Below, one piece after another: positions 46,501 to 57,011 of a stretch of 64,000 bases of DNA. The translations under genes were made by a program, and so were the position numbers. Source of the stretch: Notospermus geniculatus (taxonomy: Eukaryota > Nemertea > Pilidiophora > Heteronemertea > Lineidae); NCBI GenBank assembly GCA_002633025.1, contig NMRB01001247.1, positions 97,770 to 161,769 of the forward strand, written 5' to 3'. Numbering within the stretch: position 1 is the stretch's first letter; each line of letters starts with the position of its first letter. The notes beneath the pieces were generated by a model, which was given only the letters and a program-made list of their open reading frames with translations, did no database searches and was not told where the DNA came from.

Positions 46501-46931
46501 GAGGTCCAGGGTTGAAATCATGTAGTGGAGAGGGTTACTCCCTCCGATTGATTCGGTTTCCTCCGAGTTCTTCGGTTTCCTCCGGGTTCTTCGGTTTCCT
46601 CCTACACTCAAGTCAAAGTCGCTCAATATTGCCATCAGGGCTAATGATGCGGTATTTAGGGCATTACTGTAACAATGAGAATCCGACAAGTACAATACAC
46701 AAGAAACTAAAGGAGTGACACTATATGCCCTCCTATTATTTGCAGGTGCATAATCAATGTCCTGGGGCCTGATTCTAAAAGGAACTTTAAGCTAATGGTT
46801 CCTTTAACCAAATGGAAAAATGCATCGAAGTTAATGGTGCCATGAGCTTAAAGTCGCTTTATGAAACAGGCTTCTAATCATTTGCACCCGACAATCATTT
46901 CGCTACCGGTACACAAATGATAATGAGTTAA
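46501..46931. other. Interior of the large inverted-repeat element
   Basis: Holds three units of GGTTTCCTCCGAGTTCTTC type at 46545-46597. Otherwise unassigned and not repeated in the right arm. Confidence 0.45.
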
Positions 46932-48549
46932 GAGCCATATTCTGAGAGAATGGGACACTTCTGGAGTGACCCCCCCTAGAATTCCTTGATTTTTGGCCCA
47001 CAGGTACCTATAGTGAAGTTATGAAAAAAACCAAAATATTTTGGCCGGCAGCCCCCCAGAAGCCTGGTGGCGCCCCCTGCAAATTGGCATGAAGGGCCCA
47101 AAAGTGAGTTTTGCATGCTCTCTTTGGCTTTAGTTTTTGAAACCACCCTGAAATATCCCATGGTGTTCTATTTTTGCTTTGCAAGTGTGGTTTCTGAACT
47201 TTCATTTNNNNNNNNNNNNNNNNNNNNNNNNNNNNNNNNNNNNNNNNNNNNNNNNNNNNNNNNNNNNNNNNNNNNNNNNNNNNNNNNNNNNNNNNNNNNN
47301 NNNNNNNNNNNNNNNNNNNNNNNNNNNNNNNNNNNNNNNNNNNNNNNNNNNNNNNNNNNNNNNNNNNNNNNNNNNNNNNNNNNNNNNNNNNNNNNNNNNN
47401 NNNNNNNNNNNNNNNNNNNNNNNNNNNNNNNNNNNNNNNNNNNNNNNNNNNNNNNNNNNNNNNNNNNNNNNNNNNNNNNNNNNNNNNNNNNNNNNNNNNN
47501 NNNNNNNNNNNNNNNNNNNNNNNNNNNNNNNNNNNNNNNNNNNNNNNNNNNNNNNNNNNNNNNNNNNNNNNNNNNNNNNNNNNNNNNNNNNNNNNNNNNN
47601 NNNNNNNNNNNNNNNNNNNNNNNNNNNNNNNNNNNNNNNNNNNNNNNNNNNNNNNNNNNNNNNNNNNNNNNNNNNNNNNNNNNNNNNNNNNNNNNNNNNN
47701 NNNNNNNNNNNNNNNNNNNNNNNNNNNNNNNNNNNNNNNNNNNNNNNNNNNNNNNNNNNNNNNNNNNNNNNNNNNNNNNNNNNNNNNNNNNNNNNNNNNN
47801 NNNNNNNNNNNNNNNNNNNNNNNNNNNNNNNNNNNNNNNNNNNNNNNNNNNNNNNNNNNNNNNNNNNNNNNNNNNNNNNNNNNNNNNNNNNNNNNNNNNN
47901 NNNNNNNNNNNNNNNNNNNNNNNNNNNNNNNNNNNNNNNNNNNNNNNNNNNNNNNNNNNNNNNNNNNNNNNNNNNNNNNNNNNNNNNNNNNNNNNNNNNN
48001 NNNNNNNNNNNNNNNNNNNNNNNNNNNNNNNNNNNNNNNNNNNNNNNNNNNNNNNNNNNNNNNNNNNNNNNNNNNNNATCCCATGGGAATACCAGTTGCT
48101 AAGTAATGTCTAGGTACTAAATATTCATCAACAAATGAAAAAACTGTGGGCAAATGCTGGAGCATTTTTTAAAATGAACTGAAATAATGTGGCACTTTTA
48201 AATTTGGAGGCCCAACTTCATGGCAGTATAGCAAAAACCTCCATCGCAGCAATGAGTTCGAAGATGGTGTAAATGAAAGTTCAGAAACCACACTTGCAAA
48301 GCAAAAATAGAACACCATGGGATATTTCAGGGTGGTTTCAAAAACTAAAGCCAAAGAGAGCATGCAAAACTCACTTTTGGGCCCTTCATGCCAATTTGCA
48401 GGTGGCGCCACCAGGCTTCTGGGGGGCTGCCGGCCAAAATATTTTGTTTTTTTTCATAACTTCACTATAGGTACCTGTGGGCCAAAAATCAAGGAATTCT
48501 AGGGGGGGTCACTCCAGAAGTATCCCATTCTCTCAGAATATGGCTCTTA
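46932..48549. repeat. Large inverted repeat around an assembly gap
   Basis: 46932-47207 is repeated in reverse at 48273-48549, almost identical, including TGGCGCCCCCTGCAAATTGG and its complement. The arms run into the gap from the left and continue past the match on the right. The outer A-rich arrays are also inverted, so the whole 46305-49075 block is a foldback-like element, though the arrays and arms are not contiguous matches. Confidence 0.75.
47208..48077. other. Assembly gap (870 N)
   Basis: Lies near the centre of an inverted repeat, where assemblies commonly break. Confidence 1.
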
Positions 48550-48877
48550 AAATCAAAGCTTTTTACAGTCTGCTTCTTTTTGCCAGAGGTCCTCAGGCAT
48601 GACCCCCTCCCGGGGACCCCCTGGCCCCATGATATATATCTAGGGACCAAGACCATCGTTGGGCCATCAGAGATTAGACCTACGGCATGACTGCCCATCA
48701 GTGGCTTAAGATGGGACCCCAGCCAAAGGCTCCAAAACGTGGACCCAGGCATGCCTTTAAACCACCGAACATGGACTCGCGCAAAATTTTAAGCCTGAGA
48801 AAAGTGAAAAAGAAAATCAAATATGTGATAAAAAGGTACAGATTGACCAGACATAGGCCAAGACACATTGTGTAAAA
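48550..48877. other. Interior sequence, right side
   Basis: No gene. CCCCCTCCCGGGGACCCCCT near 48604 is a strong GC palindrome-like tract. Confidence 0.4.
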
Positions 48878-49075
48878 AGTGCCTTTTTTTCCTAGTTTCT
48901 GTTTTCGGAGTGCCTTTTTTTCCTAGTGCCTTTATTTCGTAGTGCCTTTTTTACCTAGTGCCTTTTTTACCTAGTGCCTTTATTTCCTAGTGCCTTTTTT
49001 ACCTAGTGCCTTTTTTTCCAGTGCCTTTTTTACCTAGTGCCTTTTTTCCAGTGCCTTTTTTCCAGTGCCTTTATT
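48878..49075 (-). repeat. A-rich minisatellite, inverted copy
   Basis: Units AGTGCCTTTTTTACCT on the plus strand, about eleven, the reverse of 46305-46500. Confidence 0.8.
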
Positions 49076-49179
49076 ACCGTATACCAGAAGTCACATTGCG
49101 CCTCGGGTGCTCATTGGGGCGGTCTATAGTGGCTGTTGATTAACGATACCCGTCTGGCAAAATCCTTAGCGACAACGCT

Positions 49180-49643
49180 GTGTTTCAACTCAATGCTTAC
49201 CATCAATGTACTCGCGAGTCCTATCACTGGCATGACTCATCAACTCCAAATGCGAGGCAGATTACTTCATCTTCACTTGATGACGCCTCCCGTAGTCTGC
49301 ATTCGAGCATTCGAGTGCCATAAATGACTTTTGCGACCGAAGCGTGTTCTTAATCTTTTCCTGCATCGTTTTCATCCTTTTTCAACGCCAGGAAATGGGC
49401 GAAACATCTGAAAGGAATCAACGAGTAGTGTTACGAGTGTCGGTTTCATGGGAAGAGATTTCGCCCACGAGACTTGGTATCGAAGGTCGTCTGATACGCC
49501 CAGCCCGCCACTCTTTACCAACGTGAAGATGGATTCCTCACGCAATTCCTACAGGAAAACACATCAGAGATGAACGTGAATATGGCACCAATATGCAACA
49601 CGCGGGAAAGTAGGCCAAGTGATGACTGTGACTTTATGTCGTT
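49180..49643 (-). repeat. R4 repeat, reversed copy, first segment
   Basis: Matches 4484-4970 in reverse, including AACTCCAAATGCGAGGCAG and ACATCTGAAAGGAATCAACG. The sequence GAGTAGTGTTACG here corresponds to GAGTAGGCCTAGTGTTACG in the 4.7-kb copy. Confidence 0.8.
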
Positions 49644-49805
49644 TGATTATTATTATTAAACATATATTTTATTTCATCTAAGAAACTCATATACAGTAGA
49701 TAACTGGGGATTCTCAAGAAGGCTCATGGCCTATTATTAGAGTCTCCCTATACAAAAGTATTGAAATTAATGAAATATGAGGGTGCGGCAGTGTATTATG
49801 TCGTT
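49634..49805. mobile_element. 152-bp insertion with 10-bp flanking duplication
   Basis: TTATGTCGTT occurs at 49634-49643 and 49796-49805. The uninterrupted 4.4-kb R4 copy has this sequence once (in reverse). The insert is AT-rich with TTATTATTATTA near one end, no inverted ends and no coding. A short SINE or its 3' end is possible. Confidence 0.6.
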
Positions 49806-51068
49806 CTGGCGGATTCTATTTTAACTGGTACCAGTCAAGTCCCATAAGCCAAAAATTATAATAAACCGCTATAAAACACCCCTATTTAAGCCTGTATGAG
49901 AGGGAATTGGACCGGGATCATTAAGCAATCATTATTATTTCAGTACATCCCTCAAAATTTGCTTTATTAGTTCTGTAAATTTTGAAGATGTTTCTATTGT
50001 CATTCTTGACGGACAAAATCTGACGGACATGCCTACCCCCTTTGAGCAGTTTACGACTATCACTGTGCTTTCAACTGTAATCAACAGCATTCAGAAATCA
50101 CATGAGGCCGAATGGACAGTGATTAAATACAGATTTTAATCTTTTGGATTAAAATTCTATTCTATTCATGGTTAATGAACCGTTTCTACTGTCATTTCAG
50201 ACGGACGTTTGGAAATGACAACAATAGAAACATGCTAACAACTGTGTCCGTCAGCAGCTGACGGTAGAAACCATTACACATTCGTCAAGCAGACGACGCA
50301 GTGCACTGACGTGTACTGCCATGCACTGACACGGCGCCCACATTTCCTGCCATTCCCTGTGTGTTGAACTGAGAAAACATTCCTATAAAGTATCATATTA
50401 TTGTCAATACGTTTCTATCGTCATGTGTTTCTATCGTCAAAACTTCTGACGGAAATGTTTACCCCATATTTAAGTGAAAATGAGCTGACAAATAATTACA
50501 TTCGACAAGCCTGAAGAAACTCTTCAGCCGCCCCGATCCCACATGCGCAGGACTGTCCAACTTCCGGTTCTTGTGAGTTGTGGAATGAGACCTGAAATTT
50601 TCTATCGTCAGTGTCGGCAATCTGACAGAATGACGATAGAACCAAGTTTTGTCAAGTTTAATGTTTATTTCCGGCAGTAACCATCACGCAACACACACTT
50701 TTCGACTCAAAGCATATTTTCATTAAATCAACAACATACAACAGATATTTGAAGAGAATTTCAATGTGTAGCCTGGATGTTTTTATCGTCACTGAAGCTG
50801 ACGGAATCTGCTGACGATAGAAACTGCACTTAACCATTGAGGAATGAAATGGGAGTTGTGTCCGTCAGATTTTCCAATGCAATGGATTTTGTTTCGTCAA
50901 TTCATCTTCAATTTCGCTCATGCAAAAATTGTTTTTTTAAAGTTTTTATTCATTGCTAATCTGCCCTATTTATTAATTCAAGTATTAAATACATTGTAGG
51001 ATGGTGAATATGACTGGTCTCTTAGCAACGGCCATTTTTGGTACTAGTTAAAATAGAATCTGCCTTCT
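49804..51068. mobile_element. TIR element packed with TTTCTATCGTCA motifs
   Basis: The ends GGCGGATTCTATTTTAACTG (49808) and AGTTAAAATAGAATCTGCC (51064) are inverted repeats flanked by TTCT (49804-49807 and 51065-51068). Inside, at least ten copies of GTTTCTATCGTCA or its complement TGACGATAGAAAC occur at about 49993, 50187, 50219, 50253, 50409, 50425, 50601, 50632, 50783 and 50811, with many CTGACGGA companions. No coding frame. It splits the reversed R4 copy. Confidence 0.75.
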
Positions 51069-51133
51069 ATTCAACCCAATGCTTACCATCAATGTAGTCG
51101 CGAGTCCTAGTATCACTAGCTATACCATACACA
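51065..51133 (-). repeat. R4 repeat, reversed copy, second segment
   Basis: CCAATGCTTACCATCAATGT to CTATACCATACAC, matching 4430-4483 in reverse. It ends where HLE copy 9 is inserted. Confidence 0.75.
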
Positions 51134-52067
51134 ATGAAATGGTCCAAGGACCATGTGCTCACCCGTTTGAACATAACAGTGTAATGACAGAGAGAGGTGC
51201 ATGTCAGTTATGAGCAATCTGGGTCAAGTCATTCCCAAGTTGCATTTTTGCAGGACTTCAAAGATTTTGGGGTTATGCCACCTGGCGGCCATATTGGATG
51301 TCCGATCGGGCCAAAACTTCACATGCACATTAAGGTCATCTAGAGAGAGCCACATAGCACATTTGAGCGCTCTGGGTCAAGTCGTTCCTGAGTTATAGCA
51401 CATTTGACGATTTTCGGGTTACGCCACCTGGCGGCCATATTGGAAGTTTAATCAGGCCGAAATTTGACGTGCTTGTAAAGGTCATCAAGCATGTCAAGAG
51501 GGAGGTAAATATCAAGTTTGAGCACTCTGGGTCAAGCCGTTCCTGAGTTTTAGCACTTGGATGATTTTCAGGTTACGCCACCTGGCGGCCATATTGGATG
51601 TCCGAACGGGCTGAAACTCGGCATTTTTGAAGGTACCCCTCTAATACACGTTTATGCAAAATATGAAGACTCTCAGAGTGAAATAATTAAGAACTGTGGC
51701 AGGTTCGTTACTTTTGTCGAACTTTGACCTCTGTGACCTTGAAAAGTAGTTCAAATCAAAAACCCGTTATATATGTTATGTATCCTAACTAGATACACCT
51801 ATGATAAAAATTTGGAGATGATCCAGTCATTAGTTCAGGAGTTATTGCACTTTTTGTGTTTTTGGTTTTGGCCACCTGGAGGCCAAGCCAAGAATCGAAT
51901 CAGACCGAAACTTGGTGTCATAGGTCATCTGACCTAGGGGTATATATGTACCAAGTTTCAGATCAATAGCTCCAGCGGTTACGAAACGTGCCCTGCTAAC
52001 GGACAACGACGACGACGACGACGGACGACGGACGCTGACTGACGACTAAAGCTCACGGGTGGGCTAA
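51134..52067 (+). mobile_element. HLE copy 9, complete
   Basis: Starts ATGAAATGGTCCAAGGACC and ends GCTCACGGGTGGGCTAA. It has three internal units, a half-site block at 51722-51755 and a GAC/ACG tract at 52000-52030. The interrupted R4 sequence gives the empty site: CACAAAAATCAACTCC with five A bases, so insertion went into an A-run with at most two duplicated bases. Confidence 0.85.
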
Positions 52068-52079
52068 AAATATTGTTGT

Positions 52080-53118
52080 ATGAAATGGTCCATGGACCAT
52101 GTGCTCACCCGTTTGGACATAATAGTGTAATGACAGAGAGAAGTATATCAGCTATAAGCAATCTGGTTAAGTCATTCCCAAGTTGTAGGACTTCAATGAT
52201 TTTCAGTTTATGCCACCTGGCGGCCATATTGGATGTCCAATTGAGGCAAAACTTCACATGCACATAAAGGTCATCTAGAGGGAGCCACATAGCACATTTG
52301 AGTGCTCTGGGTCGCGTCGTTCCTGAGTTATAGCACATTTGATGATTTTCGGGTTACGCCACCTGGCGGCCACATTGAAACCTCAATCAGGCCGAAATTT
52401 GACATGCTTTTAAAGGTCATGTAGAAGGCGCTACATATCAAATTTGATTGCTCTGGGTCAAGTCATTCCTGAGTTATAGCACATGTCATGATTTTTGGGT
52501 TACGCCACCTGGCGGCCATACTGGAAGTTTAATCACGCCGAAATTTGACGTGCTTGTAAAAGTCATCTAGAGGGAGGTAAATATCAAGTTTGAGCACTCT
52601 GAGATATAGCACTTAGAAGATTTTCAGGTTACGCCACCTGGCGGCCATATTGGATGTCCGATCGGGCCGAAACACGGTAATTTGAAGGTACCCCTCTAAT
52701 ACACGTCTATGCAAGATATGAAGACGCTCGGTGAAATAATGAAGAACTGTGGCAGGTTCGTTACTTTTGTCGAACTTTGACCTCTGTGACCTTGAAAAGT
52801 AGGTCAAATCAAAAACCCGTTATATATGTTATGTATCCTAATAAGATACACCTATGATAAAAAATTGGAGATGATCAAGTCATTAGTTCAGGAGTTATTG
52901 CACTTTTTGTGTTTTTGGTTTTGGCCACCTGGAGGCCAAGCCAAGAATCGAATCGGACCGAAACTTGGTGTCATAGGTCATCTGACCTAGGGGTATATAT
53001 GTACCAAGTTTCAGATCAATAGCCCCAGCGGTTACAAAACGTGCCCTGCTAACGGACGACGGACGACGACGACGGACGACGGACGCTGCACTATTGTAAG
53101 AGCTCACGGGTGAGCTAA
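52080..53118 (+). mobile_element. HLE copy 10, complete, 12 bp after copy 9
   Basis: Same orientation as copy 9, separated by AAATATTGTTGT. Four internal units are visible (GCCACC near 52213, 52359, 52506, 52634), one of them shortened. The half-site block is at 52775-52809; it ends GCTCACGGGTGAGCTAA. Confidence 0.85.
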
Positions 53119-53215
53119 AAATCAATCTCCAAATGCGACCTGTGTTGTACGGTGTCCTAGCCTACTAGAAGTTGTGGAATATCACTGGCAACCAAGCAGT
53201 ACAAGCTGACACGCT
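53119..53215 (-). repeat. R4 repeat, reversed copy, third segment
   Basis: CTCCAAATGCGACCTGTGTT to AACCAAGCAGTACAA, matching 4330-4425 in reverse. It confirms that copies 9 and 10 sit inside R4. Confidence 0.75.
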
Positions 53216-53306
53216 TACATTGGTCGTCGCTGGGAATGTCCGGGTTTCAAACGCATGCCATTTTGAAAGCTAGCCTCCCCCACAACTAGCATTGCCTGAT
53301 ACGATC

Positions 53307-54384
53307 ATCAGTACATCCCCGCCAGCAGTTACGAAATGTGCCCGGCTAACGGACAATGAAGACGACGGACGGACGACATAGACCAAGAGACAAGTCCATT
53401 TATCTTTCAGTTTCGTGGTGATGTCGTGGTAACTGAAAACTTCCTTCTGCATTATAAGAAGATGGATATGCTGAACACATATCAACACATATCAACTTGT
53501 TCATGTTGTTACCACAAGCAATTTTCCCCAGTTTACAAGATGGCCGCCCTTTTTAAAGGGCCAAAGGGATTAACAGTAGGGGTCAAAAATCTAATGTCTT
53601 CAAATCATATCATCATTAGTATCAAAATAAAGGTCTCAGTGAGTACAACAGCATGGCATGGGTTTTATTCGCCAAAATGTACAGTGCAACCCTTGAGGGG
53701 GGGGGGTCCAAAAGGGCCAAAAATCCAACATTTGACCCCTTCCCACCAGTTCCACAGGGCCTGCAGGTGAATGAAAACAATTTATTTCAACACTGCTCTC
53801 ATAGTGCTCCAAAAGAATACTCATGATGACACCCTTTGGGTAACAGTTTGCAGGATCATAAATTATGACCTTTTTGGGATCCTAAAAACTTTTACCCAAA
53901 GGTTGTCATCATTGATATTTTTTGGAGCTCTGTGAGAGCAATCTTGAAATCAATTGTTTTCATTCATGCGCAGCCCCTTGGAACTGGTGGGAAGGGGTCA
54001 AATGTTGGATTTTTGGCCCTTTTGGACCCCCCCTCAAGGGATGCACTGTACACTTTAGCGAATAAAACCCATGCCATGCTGTTGTACTCACTTTAAGACC
54101 TTTATTTTGATACCAATGATGATATGATTTGAAGACATCAGATTTTTTACCCCTACTGTTAATCCCTTTGGCCCTTTAAAAAGGGCGACCATCTTGTAAA
54201 CTGGGGAAAATTGCTTGTGGTAACAAGTTGATATGTGTTCAGCATATCCATCTTCTTATAATGCAGGAGAAAGTTTGTAGTTACCACGACATCACCACGA
54301 AACTTAAGAAATAGCCCTCTTTTTTGGTCTTGTCTCTTGGTCTAACAGGCACTGCAGCCCGACAAAAGCTAACGGGTAAGCTAA
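53307..54384 (+). mobile_element. HLE copy 11, 3' fragment split by a palindrome
   Basis: Fragments at 53307-53378 (CAGTTACGAAATGTGCCCGG and a GAC tract) and 54345-54384 (ending GCTAACGGGTAAGCTAA) are one HLE tail, with a 966-bp palindromic element between them. Confidence 0.7.
53376..54347. mobile_element. 966-bp near-complete palindrome
   Basis: From TAGACCAAGAGACAAG (53379) to CTTGTCTCTTGGTCTA (54344) the two halves of about 470 bp are reverse complements with scattered differences; the centre is near 53862. ACA flanks both sides, a possible 3-bp duplication. A GGGGGGGGGTCC tract and GATGGCCGCCCTTTTTAAAG lie in the arms. No coding. Confidence 0.8.
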
Positions 54385-54820
54385 AAACACCACTAGAAAT
54401 GTTGTGGAGAGTGAATTGCAGTTTGAATTTGTGTAGCCAAGGGTTAATTTCAAAATAAACATACAGCAAGAAAATGTCTTTCCAAAGACCACACATATCT
54501 TTTTGAATGGAACGATCAGAAGGATCGGCAAACTGAGTAAGAAGGCAAACTAAGTAATTAAAAGTGTCTGGCTAATCAACTCTGCCATAAATTAGCCACA
54601 ATTCCACATGATAAATGTAGCAAGTCCAAAATGTAAACAGAGAACATGTGTTGACCGTCTAACAACAGATTATGCCACCCTCCCACCTACGGAACAGCCA
54701 TGTAATGACGTCACAGAGTGCCTCAAGCAAACCAACTTCTGGTTTTGCATACATTGTATTAGGCTGTGAGTAGTGTGGCTATCAAAATGGCGGCGAACCT
54801 TTCTTAATATATCGAGTTAG
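54385..54820. other. Unassigned sequence
   Basis: No gene or repeat recognised. Confidence 0.35.
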
Positions 54821-56198
54821 GGTAAATTGACTAGTTCTCGACACCCCCGACAATCTCAGTCAGTGCTCCTGTACCGCCATGCATGTAGCAGCACAGCTGA
54901 GGTAAAATTCATAGCAAAGAGCTGAATACTGGGGAGCCTGGGGACGAGTTTCAAGTCGGAACATGAATAATCAATGAAACTATAGCCATTTGAATGCAAC
55001 TCGCCTGAATATACCGGTTCTCGGCATACCCGCACCAATCCTCGACACCCAATACGTACCAGTTCTCGACCACTAAATATAATTGACAGGAGCCGCTCAG
55101 CCAATGGGAGCATAGCATCCCGGTGACGTCACCTCATTCCAATTACTGGGAAATAACCACGTGTTTTCGGAGGTCAGAAAGGAAATTTGGTTGCCGGTCA
55201 GTATTCTTCATCTCAAATTGTGCTTTTCTTGATAAAACACTGCAAGATTCTTTGAAATTCAATTTGTACTCATCTAAAATGATGCGTCAGCAACGGCACT
55301 GGTGTTAACCATTGGAGAAAAGGGTGACGTACCAATTCTCGACCGGCCGAGAACTGGTACTTTCCCCAGTCGAGAATTGGTACCATGGCCGACAACAGGT
55401 ACCTGTCCATCAATCCCGCAAGAACCGCTTTCCTTGCCTTATTTGGATGTATGTGACGTATTTCATGGCTTGAAGCCAATCAGATTGGATTATTCTAAGC
55501 AGCAACGGGGGCAGCACCGCATACATTGACCTAAATTACCATATATGGCGGGCACGTCGTAGTTGCAAATCGCTGTTCCTTGCGACCGTCGGACACGCTG
55601 TTTGGCCACCCTGCATGAATCCCCCGAAAAAACCAATACAAATATTTTGTGTAAGCATGAAAAGGACTGTTACAAGCTTTAAAGTATGTTTTTTAGGCAA
55701 TATTATCGATGAGGGGACCCTAAAATAAATCTGAAAATATCAGTTATTATGATGATTTTTCATGAATAACGGCTTGTCTTTAAAAGTTCAGGTATTCATC
55801 TTTTCATAAGAGTAAAAATCTGGCAATTTTTTCTTCAAAAATCATGTCAGGGGCGTCGGAGCGTTTTGCCTATGGATGTCGTCTGGGGGGGGGCTGAAAT
55901 TTGCAATGGAACTGGGGGAGCCTCACGCGACAAAGAAAGGTGCATGACACCAGCACCGAAGGCGCGAAGCCGCAGCGGGGGGNCTCAGACTTCCACTCTT
56001 AAAGACAAGCCGTTATTCATGAAAAATCATCATAATAACTGATATTTTCATGATTTATTTTAGGGTCCCCTCATCGATAATATTGCCGTTTTTTATCCAT
56101 ATGAACATGCAAATGCCGTGGCAAGTGTCTATGTTCGACGAAATAGCGGTCCGAAGTTGGTGGTCGAGAATAGGTACGTGGCCGAGAATAGGTCACTT
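54821..56198. mobile_element. Element packed with CCARTTCTCGAC motifs
   Basis: GGGTAAATTGACTAGTTCTCG at the left and the complement of GGCTAAAGTGACCTATTCTCG at the right look like inverted ends. Between them GTACCARTTCTCGAC or its complement occurs at about 54832, 55014, 55044, 55066, 55328, 55348, 55371, 56160 and 56178. A separate MITE is inserted at 55696-56087. No coding frame of note. Confidence 0.6.
55688..56095. mobile_element. MITE with 8-bp duplication GTTTTTTA
   Basis: Ends GGCAATATTATCGATGAGG (55696) and CATCGATAATATTGCC (56087), arms of about 100 bp, flanked by a perfect GTTTTTTA (55688-55695 and 56088-56095). The 8-bp duplication fits hAT-type insertion. The interior 55845-55990 holds CAGGGGCGTCGG, another MITE-like start, and an isolated N. 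Confidence 0.85.
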
Positions 56199-56224
56199 TA
56201 GCCTAGGCCTAGGCCTACCCTATG

Positions 56225-56362
56225 TGTGTTCAAAATGAATGGCTGATTTTTTTCAATTAAAAGTTTTTTAACGAAGTTAAAAGTTTTTGAAAATTGGGCC
56301 ATAGGCCTACATTTTGTACAGGCGAATGTACAGTCACGGTGTACTGTAGCGTGATTGTGTCT
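56225..56362 (+). repeat. Dispersed repeat, copy 1 of the TAGGCCTA comparison pair
   Basis: Shares TGGCTGATTTTTTTCAATTA onward with 62885-63060. It has GCCATAGGCCTACATTTTG where the other copy has GCCATACATTTTG, and lacks two hexamers the other copy has. Confidence 0.85.
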
Positions 56363-56426
56363 ACTGTTAAACAGTGGGGGCCTACCATGCCTACCGGTAG
56401 GCCTAGGGGCCTACCTCAAATTATCC

Positions 56427-56683
56427 GTAATAGACGACTTCAACATAAGGTCCCGGGTGCGATGGATCTGGCGAACCCGGAAGTAGATGTACACAGCAAT
56501 GCACGCATCCCTATGCAGTCGATAAAAACGCCGCCGAATAACTCCGAAAATACGAAACCAACAGTACTCGATCGCGATATCCAGAATCTGTACTTCACAC
56601 TTAACAACTTCAGTGCAACAATTACCATGATCTTGGACAATTTGCAAAGATTTTCACACTTTCTTCTTCCAATGAAAATGTAA
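56427..56683 (+). CDS. Hypothetical small ORF, left member of an inverted pair
   Basis: From ATG at 56461 the frame reads MDLANPEVDVHSNARIPMQS, then KTPPNNSENT, LDRDIQN, and ends LPMKM. Its inverted partner at 57012-57270 encodes a close relative in the same relative frame. The first 45 codons are strongly alike at the DNA level. Later differences are mostly amino-acid changing, so selection on the protein is doubtful. No known family. Confidence 0.35.
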
Positions 56684-57011
56684 ACGAAACATGAGGACGA
56701 GGTTGCCATTTTGGAACTGCGCCAGAGGGTATTCTGCGGACAAGCTGCAGGCGGGCACAAAAATATATGTAAGATAAATACTGTAAATATGATATTATGG
56801 GGAAATACAGACATTTTACCCTGGAAAATCTTATATTTTTGATAATTGGGTACAATGACGTATTTGTAAAGAACTTTCGTGCTGGGACAAGAACCCGGAA
56901 GTATGGAAAACTGGTCGATGAGACCACGTGGAAGATTCTTGGTCCGCAGAAAACCCTTTACCTTTGTTGGTGAGTGACGTCACTGGTGAAAACCTCGTTA
57001 ATATTGTTTGT

